Origin: Casimicrobium huifangae
GTDB lineage: Bacteria > Pseudomonadota > Gammaproteobacteria > Burkholderiales > Casimicrobiaceae
Direction: 5' to 3'
NCBI RefSeq assembly: GCF_009746125.1
Contig: NZ_CP041352.1
Coordinates: forward strand, 957,847-1,021,846
DNA length: 64,000 bases
Part shown: piece by piece, positions 1 to 7,170 of the stretch
How positions within the stretch are numbered: the stretch's first letter is position 1
How the letters are laid out: each line of letters begins with the position of its first letter
Notes under the pieces: generated by a model
Told to the model about the DNA's origin: nothing
Databases searched by the model: none
Seen by the model: only the letters and a program-made list of their open reading frames with translations
Position numbers and translations under genes: made by a program

Positions 1-1
1 C

Positions 2-448
2 GCCCGCGCGCTGGGAATGCACGTGATCGCCTATGACCCGGCTTTGCCAGCGACTCATACGGCGTGGCAGGACATCGGCGTGCAGCCGAAAACGCTGGAG
101 CAGATCACGACCGAGGCTGATGTGATCAGCTTGCACGTCCCGCTGCTGGACGCCACGCGCAATCTGTTCGACGCCAACCGCATAGCCGCGATGAAGCCAG
201 GCGCGGTGCTGATCAATACCTCGCGCGGCGGCATCATTGACGAAGCAGCGGTGGTGGCAGCCCTGAAGCTTGGCTCATTGCGCGGCGCGGCGCTCGACGT
301 GTTCACGCAGGAGCCACTGCCGGCAACGGCGGACTGGGCTGATTGCCCGAACCTCGTGCTGACGCCGCATATCGCTGGCGTGTCGTTCGAGGCCAACATC
401 CGCGTGTCGTCGATGATCGCCGCCGCAGTCATTGACGCATTGAAGTAG
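2..448 (+). CDS. D-isomer-specific 2-hydroxyacid dehydrogenase, C-terminal part (cut by window edge)
   Basis: The reading frame is open from the window edge, so the N-terminal half lies outside. The visible 148 residues are the end of the NAD-binding domain and the C-terminal return to the catalytic domain. They hold the family signatures: KPGAVLINTSRGGIID with the substrate-binding Arg, DVFTQEP with the catalytic Glu, and LTPHIAG with the catalytic His. The family reduces 2-keto acids or oxidises D-2-hydroxy acids with NAD(H); phosphoglycerate dehydrogenase-like enzymes are the closest type. The substrate cannot be read from the sequence. An Ldh2-family dehydrogenase starts 8 bases after the stop, so the two are probably co-transcribed and may act on the two enantiomers of one hydroxyacid. 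Confidence 0.9.
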   Translation, partial: ARALGMHVIAYDPALPATHTAWQDIGVQPKTLEQITTEADVISLHVPLLDATRNLFDANRIAAMKPGAVLINTSRGGIIDEAAVVAALKLGSLRGAALDVFTQEPLPATADWADCPNLVLTPHIAGVSFEANIRVSSMIAAAVIDALK

Positions 449-456
449 GGAACATC

Positions 457-1461
457 ATGGCACTTATTTCAATCGCTGACGCTGAATCACTCGCAGCACG
501 TGCGCTGGAGCGCGCTGGCGCGTCCGCTGCCGCCGCGCAGGCCACCGCACGCGCACTGGTCTACGCCGAAGCGCAGGGCACGGTGTCGCACGGCCTGTCG
601 CGCGTGGCGCAATACGCTGGTCACATGGGCGCCGGGCGGGTGGATGGAAAAGCCACGGCCGTGGTGCGCCGCGAACAGGGCGCGACGGTGATCGTGGATG
701 CGGCCGACGGTCTGGCCTTCCCGGCCTGCGCACTTGCGATTGATCACGCGATGACCAAGGCCCGTGAGCTGGGTGTTGCGGTGGCCGCAGTGACCAACAG
801 CTATCACTTCGGCGCGGCGATCTATCACCTCGAAGCAATCGCCGCTGCCGGAATGGTCGGCCTCGCGTTTTCCAATTCACCGGCGGCAATCAACGCCTGG
901 GGTGGCAAGCGGCCGTTGTTCGGTACCAACCCGATTGCCGCGATATTCCCGCGTCGAGGCGGTGAACCGCTGGCCATTGACCTCGCGTTGTCAGAAGTGG
1001 CGCGTGGCAAGTTGATGGTGGCCGCAAAGGAGGGCAAGGCGATTCCCACCGGCTGGGCGCTAGATGAAGACGGACAACCCACGACCGACCCGGCGCGCGG
1101 CCTCAAGGGCAGCATGGCGCCGGCCGGCGGTGTCAAGGGCGCGATGCTGGCGCTGACGGTGGAATTGCTGGTGACGGCGTTCACCGGCGCCCACTTCGGC
1201 TTCGAGGCAGACTCGTTCTTCGAAGTGCCCGGCAACCAGCCCAAGCTTGGACAACTCTTTCTGGTCATCGACCCCGCCGCGATGGGCGGCGGCGAGGTCT
1301 TTGCCGAACGCATCGAGACGCTGGTGGCTGCCATGCTTGCTGACGACGGCGTGCGGCTGCCCGGTGCTCGCCGCTACGCGCTGGCGCGCAAGGCGGCCAG
1401 CGACGGTCTCGACGTCGCCGACGCAACTCTCGCACAGATGCGGGCACTCGCCGGCGCCTGA
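457..1461 (+). CDS. Ldh2/malate-L-lactate/ureidoglycolate/sulfolactate dehydrogenase family oxidoreductase
   Basis: This 334-residue protein has the usual length of the Ldh2 (MdH/YlbC/ComC) family, a non-Rossmann NAD(P)-dependent dehydrogenase fold. Recognisable blocks are SHGLSRVAQY near residue 40, the central SYHFGAAIYHLE with the conserved His, and SNSPAAINAWGG followed by GTNPIAAIFPR. The ATG at 457 follows the upstream dehydrogenase closely. Family members oxidise L-lactate, malate, ureidoglycolate or sulfolactate. The pairing with a D-2-hydroxyacid dehydrogenase resembles the slcC-comC pair that interconverts sulfolactate enantiomers, but that substrate is inference only. Confidence 0.85.
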   Translation: MALISIADAESLAARALERAGASAAAAQATARALVYAEAQGTVSHGLSRVAQYAGHMGAGRVDGKATAVVRREQGATVIVDAADGLAFPACALAIDHAMTKARELGVAVAAVTNSYHFGAAIYHLEAIAAAGMVGLAFSNSPAAINAWGGKRPLFGTNPIAAIFPRRGGEPLAIDLALSEVARGKLMVAAKEGKAIPTGWALDEDGQPTTDPARGLKGSMAPAGGVKGAMLALTVELLVTAFTGAHFGFEADSFFEVPGNQPKLGQLFLVIDPAAMGGGEVFAERIETLVAAMLADDGVRLPGARRYALARKAASDGLDVADATLAQMRALAGA

Positions 1462-1468
1462 GCAACGC

Positions 1469-2827
1469 TTACAGAAACCCGAGGTTCTTCGTCGGAAACG
1501 CCGAGAGGTTTGGCAACACCGCTGACAGCTGGGCGTCGGTTACGCCGAACCAGGTCGCCAGCGTGGCGGCGTATTGATCGACTGACGTTGACGGCAACCA
1601 GCGCCCCTCACTGCTGACGTCATCGGGACCAGTGAGTGCGAGCGTGGGGAAGGTGCCGTACATGGCACCGCCCTTGACCGCGCCACCCATGATGAAGTGA
1701 TGGTTGCCCCAGGCGTGATCGGAACCACCGCCCGCAGCCGGCTTGAAGGTACGCCCGAAATCTGACAGCGTGAACGAGGTCACCTTGTCGGCAACGCCGA
1801 GCGTAGCGGTGGCGTCGTAGAACGATTTCATCGCATCCCCGACCTGCGTCAACAGGTTGACCTGAGTATTGAGCTGCCCGGTGTGGGTATCGAACCCACC
1901 CAGCGAGACGAAAAATACCTGACGCTTGACGCCGAAGGTGTCGCGCGCGGCTATCAGTTTGGCCACCTGCTGCAACTGCAGCGCGAGCGAATTTCCGTTG
2001 GTATTGAACAGCGACTGTACTGTCGTGTTGGTCGCGCTGATCACCGGGTTGACGATGGTGGATAGGTTGATGGCGTTGGCCAGGCCGTCGGCGGTTTCCA
2101 TCACCAGTGTGTGGTCGCGGCCTTCCCCGAGCAGCGCGGCGAGTGCCTGTTGCCGGGCGCGGGCGATGCTGTTCGTCCCGTTGTCCGAAAGACCGAAGGT
2201 GCCGCTTGATGGCACGGTGAGCGCGCTGGTAGCACTACCTTGCGCGAACAGAACGTTGCCGGCGATCGATGTTGACACCGGCATTGCGGCGCTGCCGTTC
2301 ATCGACTTCACGGCGTCAGCGAGTCGGCCACCCCAGCCAGTACGCGACGGCTCGTCCGAGAAGGTCGTCTGCCACTGCGCCTGCTGGTCGGCATGCGAAA
2401 AGAGCTGGTAAGGGTTGTCGGTACCGGCAAGATACGCGGCCTTGGTGGTGGGGCGATTGAGCGGACCGACGTTGGCGAGCACCGCAAGCTGGCCGCTGGC
2501 GAACAGTGGATGCACTTTTGCCAGGGACGGATGCAGACCAAATACGCGGCTCGTGTTCTTCGGCTGTATGGTCAGCAATTCGGACTGGGCGATGTTGATG
2601 CCGCTGGCGGCACCGCGGACAGCCGAATACTCGGTGTAGCCGGCGGTGTCGGCACCGATGACGACGTTGTTGCCATCATTGCCGCCGAACAGAAAGATGC
2701 AGACCAGCGCTTTGTAGTCGTTCGGGGCCGACTGCGCCCACGCTGGTGAAACGCCGAAACGCGACAGGGAGGCAACCGCAGCGCCAGCGCTCAGTGCGTG
2801 GAGGAATTCACGACGAGTGTGTTTCAT
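1469..2827 (-). CDS. DUF1501 domain-containing secreted protein with Tat signal
   Basis: The 452-residue protein begins MKHTRREFLHALSAGAAVA, a twin-arginine motif (RREFL) followed by a hydrophobic stretch and an AWA cleavage site near residue 31. It is therefore predicted to be exported folded. The body is a DUF1501 domain, a family related to the alkaline phosphatase/sulfatase superfamily, with the block VCIFLFGGNDGNNVV near the N terminus and FVSLGGFDTHTGQ and TLSDFGRTFKP later. The biochemical role is unknown. It starts 14 bases after the DUF1800 gene and almost certainly shares its transcript; the two families are usually neighbours. Its 3' end converges on the Ldh2 gene with 7 bases between the stops. 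Confidence 0.88.
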   Translation of the reverse strand: MKHTRREFLHALSAGAAVASLSRFGVSPAWAQSAPNDYKALVCIFLFGGNDGNNVVIGADTAGYTEYSAVRGAASGINIAQSELLTIQPKNTSRVFGLHPSLAKVHPLFASGQLAVLANVGPLNRPTTKAAYLAGTDNPYQLFSHADQQAQWQTTFSDEPSRTGWGGRLADAVKSMNGSAAMPVSTSIAGNVLFAQGSATSALTVPSSGTFGLSDNGTNSIARARQQALAALLGEGRDHTLVMETADGLANAINLSTIVNPVISATNTTVQSLFNTNGNSLALQLQQVAKLIAARDTFGVKRQVFFVSLGGFDTHTGQLNTQVNLLTQVGDAMKSFYDATATLGVADKVTSFTLSDFGRTFKPAAGGGSDHAWGNHHFIMGGAVKGGAMYGTFPTLALTGPDDVSSEGRWLPSTSVDQYAATLATWFGVTDAQLSAVLPNLSAFPTKNLGFL

Positions 2828-2841
2828 GACTTTTGCTCCGT

Positions 2842-4974
2842 TTAGCGCAGGACCTGGGATTCGGGCGCGGCACTGGCGAGATACAGTGCTGTGCGGGCTC
2901 GTGTCGTCGTATCGACAGCCGCCACCGCATCAACGGCAGCCTTGATGATCGTGCGGGCGCTGCTGCTTAGCCTGCCGGCAAACAGCACATCATTGACGCG
3001 ATCAAGCAGGGCGTTGCTGTCGCCGGCGACTGCGGTGTACGGGGACAAATCGAACTGTGTACCCGTCGCACCAAACACCGTCGGATCGGGGTTGATGGTA
3101 CCGAAGACGGTGGCGTACGCCGTATTCACCCGGTTGAGTGCGGACGTGGTGTTGTAAATCGCAAACTCGGGCGCCACCGCGCCGCTTTTGCTGAGGGCGT
3201 AGTCCGGTGGGTAATAGTTGAATACCGACGGCGAGATGAACACGGTCTGCCCCGAGTTGGCGGTGGTGGTGCGGAAGTAAACGCCGTCGGTCTGCGCGTT
3301 CATTGCGCGTGCCAGGCGGGTAATCGCCAGTACCGGTTCGCTCTGGTGGCCGTAGGCTGGTGCCCATTTGGCAGCACCACGCGCCTCCGGGTCGGTCAGC
3401 ACGGCGCGAATTACCGCCTTCATGTCGCCACGGACGCCGCTGCCGTTGTTCTGGAATACCCTGGCGACGCGATCGATGTAGGCTGCACCCGGTTGCCCGG
3501 TGACGAAGTGCTGAATCAGGAACTTCGCCACAAACGGCGGCACATTCGGATGATTAAAGATGATGTCGAGCGAGGCGCTGAGGCGCTGGCCCTGCGTCAT
3601 TGAGCCGGGAATGCTGCCACTGAGGAAGGGCTGCGTGGTGTAGTCGTGCTGGGCGCCGCGTTCCTCCATGTAGCCCTTTACGTTGGCCACGCGGTTGATG
3701 TTGGCGGGTGATTGCCCCGGCACGGTGGGATAGGTCCAGCCGGTGAAGACGTGCGCGAGATTCTCGACATCCTCCTGCGTGTAGGTGTCGAGTGGCATGC
3801 CGTTGCTGCCGGTCTTCACGCTGCCGTCGTTGTTCAGCTGGTAGAGACCGAGCGAGAAGAGTTGCATCAGCTCGCGTGCATAGTTCTCGTTGGGCTCGAC
3901 GCCGTTTTGCGGCTTCAGGTTGTTGACCATGTCGAGGTAGCGACCCATCGCGGCGTGCAATGTCACCTTTTGCAGCAGCGTGCGGAAATTCGAGAAGGCT
4001 TCGTCGCGCAGCATCTGCTGATAGTCGATCATGCCGTAGGGCATGCCGACATCAGTACCCGAGATCACGAAGAACTGCGACCACGCCCATGCCATGCGCT
4101 GCCGCAACTGGTCGTTGTTGTTGATGGCCTGCTTGAAGAACTCGCGTTGCGGCTGGAACAGGCTGTAGTTGTCGCGCTGGCAGTAGCTGGCATCGGTCAG
4201 CGGCGGCGTGGTGTTGTTGACACAGGTGTCGGGGCGATTGAGCGGCCACCAGTCGCGCGGCGTGTACTGGCTCGCAGCGGCGTTGAGCTGGTCATCAATC
4301 CAGCCAGACGCGCCGCGATTGAGCACGGTGTCGATATCCGACGGCTTGGCGCCAAAACTTGCCTGGTACAGCAGTCGCGAGGCATCGGCACGCTTCTCAG
4401 CCGTTGACAGCGGCAGACACATCGCGACGCCTTCAAGCGCATAGCCTTTGGCAGCGTAGGACTGGTAGAAACCGTAGTCCTGGAAGTAACGATGGTTTGC
4501 CGGGCCATTGCTGCCGTTGTTGAATGTCCGGTAGAGCGCTGTGGTGCCGCTGGCGCAGGGATTGATGGTGGCGACCAGAGTTTGCAACTGGTCGTAGGCG
4601 TACCAGGCGATGCCTTCGGCAACAAAGCCCGGCGTATTTGCCAGCAGCGTGCGGTCCGACTCGCTGATGGTGAAAAAGTGTGAACCAACTGCCGGTGCAT
4701 AGAAGCGATAAACCGGCTTCGCGCTCGCGTCCTGTCCCTGCGTGAAGGCAGAAAAAGTAACTCCGGTGCGTTTCCAGCCGATGCTCGCGTACTGGTCAAG
4801 CAGCGCCCAGTCGGCGGGATTGGCGGAGATGAAATATTTGCTCGACGTCGAGTTGAAGAATTCGACGATGGTGGCACCGGGCTCGGCCGCATGTGCTGTG
4901 ACGGGCACGATCAGTGCTGTGGCAGCGACACTCGCCTGCAGGCATTGCAACAGCGACAAACTGGAGTTGCGCAT
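2842..4974 (-). CDS. DUF1800 domain-containing secreted protein with N-terminal DUF5648-like domain
   Basis: The chosen start encodes MRNSSLSLLQ at 4974, preceded by AGGGGAGT; a longer frame opens at 5034 but would put 20 residues before the signal peptide. A Sec-type signal peptide ends near AHAAEPG. Residues about 30-130 carry IVEFFNSTSSKYFIS and PVYRFYAPAVGSHFFTIS, the pattern of DUF5648 (Hedgehog-hydrolase-like repeats). The rest is a DUF1800 domain with ADASRLLYQASFGA, RELMQLFSLG and HVFTGWTYP. The function is unknown. It is the first gene of a two-gene transcript with the DUF1501 gene. Confidence 0.85.
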   Translation of the reverse strand: MRNSSLSLLQCLQASVAATALIVPVTAHAAEPGATIVEFFNSTSSKYFISANPADWALLDQYASIGWKRTGVTFSAFTQGQDASAKPVYRFYAPAVGSHFFTISESDRTLLANTPGFVAEGIAWYAYDQLQTLVATINPCASGTTALYRTFNNGSNGPANHRYFQDYGFYQSYAAKGYALEGVAMCLPLSTAEKRADASRLLYQASFGAKPSDIDTVLNRGASGWIDDQLNAAASQYTPRDWWPLNRPDTCVNNTTPPLTDASYCQRDNYSLFQPQREFFKQAINNNDQLRQRMAWAWSQFFVISGTDVGMPYGMIDYQQMLRDEAFSNFRTLLQKVTLHAAMGRYLDMVNNLKPQNGVEPNENYARELMQLFSLGLYQLNNDGSVKTGSNGMPLDTYTQEDVENLAHVFTGWTYPTVPGQSPANINRVANVKGYMEERGAQHDYTTQPFLSGSIPGSMTQGQRLSASLDIIFNHPNVPPFVAKFLIQHFVTGQPGAAYIDRVARVFQNNGSGVRGDMKAVIRAVLTDPEARGAAKWAPAYGHQSEPVLAITRLARAMNAQTDGVYFRTTTANSGQTVFISPSVFNYYPPDYALSKSGAVAPEFAIYNTTSALNRVNTAYATVFGTINPDPTVFGATGTQFDLSPYTAVAGDSNALLDRVNDVLFAGRLSSSARTIIKAAVDAVAAVDTTTRARTALYLASAAPESQVLR

Positions 4975-5171
4975 CTGGACTCCCCTTTTCTCTGGTGAGT
5001 ATTGAGTAATGCGGAGTGTCGTGCAAAGTCGCACAAATGCCTGTCCATCAAACGTAACAAACTATTTCCCGTTAATGGTCTGGACGTTGCGACACGCCCT
5101 GTGCGGCGAAGAATCTCATAGACAGCCACGGCGGCCTCACGGATGCATCGCGTGCGACCAATCACTGTCTT

Positions 5172-5250
5172 ACAGCTTTTTGCTGAAAGCACCATTTGAT
5201 AAAGGCTCAAACCGTCAAAATGCCAAAAGTCGATGGTCAACTTGCCGCAG
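5172..5250 (+). repeat. Dispersed intergenic repeat, copy A
   Basis: It begins ACAGCTTTTTGCTGAAAGC, continues through TTTGATAAAGGCTCA, and ends with AAAAGTCGATGGTCAAC and TTGCCGC. The first 35 bases match copy E (41910) at 28 positions by eye. It lies between divergent genes. Confidence 0.5.
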
Positions 5251-5432
5251 ACATCGAAGTGCGATGATCCACGCGTAAAACCTCGAGCAGTGTCAGTTCA
5301 CGCAACACTTTGATAGTTGTGCATAACTCGTTCATTTTGCGTCTATTTTTATGTGTAAAAGCGTTTAGAAAGCTTCTGTAGGTCATTGAAAAATATAAGT
5401 TTCTTCAGATTGATCAGAAATTTGTCAACTTG

Positions 5433-5467
5433 TGAGTAAAAGTGGGGATTCGCGGCAAAAGGTGGGA
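5433..5467 (+). promoter_or_regulatory. MraZ-box-like direct repeats upstream of mraZ
   Basis: Four pentamers lie at an exact 10-base period: TGAGT (5433), TGGGG (5443), CGGCA (5453) and TGGGA (5463), each separated by 5 bases. Known MraZ operators are TGGGN repeats with 5-base spacers in front of mraZ. The second and fourth units fit; the first and third are degenerate. A -10-like GATAAT (5466-5471) overlaps the last unit, so binding would block transcription, consistent with autorepression. Confidence 0.7.
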
Positions 5468-5478
5468 TAATCTTTTGC

Positions 5479-5913
5479 ATGTTTACGGGCGCATCCAATC
5501 TGAGCATTGACGCGAAGGGTCGCATGGCGATTCCCACGCGCTATCGCGATGCGCTGGGCGTCAACCTGGTGTTGACCGCCGATCCAAGCGGTTGCTTGCT
5601 GCTGTTTGCCGCTGACGCCTGGCAGCCGTTCGAAGCCCGCGTCAGCGCGCTGCCCAACATGAACCCGCGCATCAAGGCGATGCAGCGCATGTGGCTTGGC
5701 TACAAAAGCGATTGCGAAGTCGATGGCGCCGGGCGTGTTGTGCTGACCCCGGAAATGCGCGACTACGCCAAGCTGGACCGCAAGGTGCAGATGATTGGCC
5801 AGGGCGATCGCTTCGAACTGTGGAGCGAACGCGGCTGGCAGGACGTCATCGAGCTGGCACAACGCGCGATGCGTGAAGACCCGCCCGCCGAGCTGGCCGG
5901 CTTGTCCGTATGA
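5479..5913 (+). CDS. mraZ: Transcriptional regulator MraZ
   Basis: The 144-residue protein starts MFTGASNLSIDAKGRMAIPTRYR and has two AbrB-like (SpoVT/MraZ) modules, the second around residues 75-120 (CEVDGAGRVVLTPEMRDYAKL). MraZ binds TGGGN repeats upstream of itself and represses the dcw cluster. It is the first gene of a long tightly packed cluster; rsmH begins 11 bases after its stop. No Shine-Dalgarno is placed well for the ATG, and a GATAAT hexamer ends 7 bases upstream, so the mRNA may be leaderless. Confidence 0.97.
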   Translation: MFTGASNLSIDAKGRMAIPTRYRDALGVNLVLTADPSGCLLLFAADAWQPFEARVSALPNMNPRIKAMQRMWLGYKSDCEVDGAGRVVLTPEMRDYAKLDRKVQMIGQGDRFELWSERGWQDVIELAQRAMREDPPAELAGLSV

Positions 5914-5923
5914 GTGGCGCCCG

Positions 5924-6874
5924 ATGCAACCCGGCACCCACATCTCCGTTCTGCTGCGAGAGGCCTGCGACGCGCTGCTGCCCGAGCGCGGTGGCACGCT
6001 GGTGGACGGTACCTTTGGTCGCGGTGGCCACAGCCGTGAGTTGCTGCGCCGGATGCCGGCAGACGCGCGACTCATTGCCGTTGACCGTGACGCGGCGGCC
6101 GCTGCTGAAGCGGCCCGCATCGGCGATCCGCGCTTCACTTTTGTCGCTGCCCACTTCGGTGAACTGGGCCGCGTGCTCGCTGAACGCAACATCGCTGCGG
6201 TTGACGGCATCCTGCTTGACATCGGTGTTTCGTCACCGCAGCTCGACGACGCCGCGCGAGGTTTCAGCTTCATGCGCGATGGCCCGCTCGACATGCGCAT
6301 GGACCAGGGAAGCGGCCCAACGGCGGCCGACTGGATCGCCACGGCAAGTGTTGACGAACTGGCAGGGGTGATCCGTGACTACGGTGAAGAGCGGTTTGCT
6401 CAGAGGATTGCAGCAGCGATTGCTGCAGCACGCGAGCGGCAACCGGTCGAGCGAACCCTTCAGCTTGCGCAGGTTGTCGAAAAAGCCGTCCCAGCGCGGT
6501 GGAGCGGGCAGCATCCGGCCACGAAAACCTTCCAGGCTATTCGGATTCACGTCAACCGCGAACTCGAGGAGCTACGAATGGCGCTGACCGCGGTGCCGGG
6601 TTTGCTTGCGCCCGGCGGTCGTCTTGCGGTCATCACCTTTCACTCGCTCGAAGACCGAATCGTCAAGCTGTGGATGCGTGAGCAGGCCGGACGCACACCC
6701 GAAGACCCGCGTCTGCGACACCTGCCGGCAGCGCAGACATCCACGGCCGCGATGAAACTGGTCGGGCGCGACATCGCGCCCACCGAGCAAGAGGTCGCAG
6801 CTAACCCGCGTGCACGCAGCGCGCGTCTGCGCGTGGCGGAAAAGCTTGGCGACTTTGCTGGAACGGTCGCATGA
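5924..6874 (+). CDS. rsmH: 16S rRNA (cytosine(1402)-N(4))-methyltransferase RsmH
   Basis: The start is the ATG at 5924 (MQPGTHISVLLREA), which matches the family N terminus; the frame is open further upstream inside mraZ. The 316-residue product has the SAM-binding motif LVDGTFGRGGHSR near residue 25, GILLDIGVSSPQLDDAARGFSF, FQAIRIHVNRE, and the C-terminal ITFHSLEDRIVK. It methylates N4 of C1402 in 16S rRNA at the ribosomal P site. The stop overlaps the ftsL start as ATGA, suggesting translational coupling. Confidence 0.97.
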   Translation: MQPGTHISVLLREACDALLPERGGTLVDGTFGRGGHSRELLRRMPADARLIAVDRDAAAAAEAARIGDPRFTFVAAHFGELGRVLAERNIAAVDGILLDIGVSSPQLDDAARGFSFMRDGPLDMRMDQGSGPTAADWIATASVDELAGVIRDYGEERFAQRIAAAIAAARERQPVERTLQLAQVVEKAVPARWSGQHPATKTFQAIRIHVNRELEELRMALTAVPGLLAPGGRLAVITFHSLEDRIVKLWMREQAGRTPEDPRLRHLPAAQTSTAAMKLVGRDIAPTEQEVAANPRARSARLRVAEKLGDFAGTVA

Positions 6875-7158
6875 CGCGAGCCAATATTGTGCTGGCGATT
6901 CTGGTCTGGATCAGCGCATTCGCACTGGTCAGCAGCCAGTATCGCGTGCGCCATCTCACCATCGAGATCAATCGCGCCCGCGACCTGGCCTACCAGCTTG
7001 AGTCGGAGCGCAATCGGGCGGTCCTGCTGCAGTCACGACTGTCGACACCGACCATTGTCGAACGCACTGCGCGTGACCGTCTCGGCATGGACCTGCCGGA
7101 GGGTGCACGGACACAACTGGTCGAACTCGGTGGCAGTAGCGCTGCCGCGGCGCAGTAG
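6871..7158 (+). CDS. ftsL: Cell division protein FtsL
   Basis: This small protein (95 residues) has a short cytoplasmic end, one transmembrane helix (about residues 4-20, NIVLAILVWISAFALVSS) and a periplasmic coiled coil with the ARDLAYQLESERNR region. That is the FtsL architecture, and it sits in its standard place between rsmH and ftsI. FtsL joins FtsB and FtsQ in the divisome complex that activates septal peptidoglycan synthesis by FtsW and FtsI. Confidence 0.93.
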   Translation: MTRANIVLAILVWISAFALVSSQYRVRHLTIEINRARDLAYQLESERNRAVLLQSRLSTPTIVERTARDRLGMDLPEGARTQLVELGGSSAAAAQ

Positions 7159-7170
7159 GTGGTGGGCAGC

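Larger units (their letters stand above)
4975..5478. other. Divergent intergenic region between DUF1800 gene and mraZ
   Basis: This 504-base region has no convincing ORF. From left to right it holds the leader of the reverse-strand DUF1800 gene, a copy of the dispersed repeat (5172-5250), an AT-rich stretch from about 5335 to 5430, and the MraZ-box array just before mraZ. A possible but weak promoter is TTGATA (about 5311) with CATTTT 17 bases later. The dcw promoter is expected here. Confidence 0.6.

Noticed and set aside
5035-5278. Short open frames in the mraZ upstream region
   Set aside because: They overlap the repeat copy and lack ribosome-binding sites or similarity.
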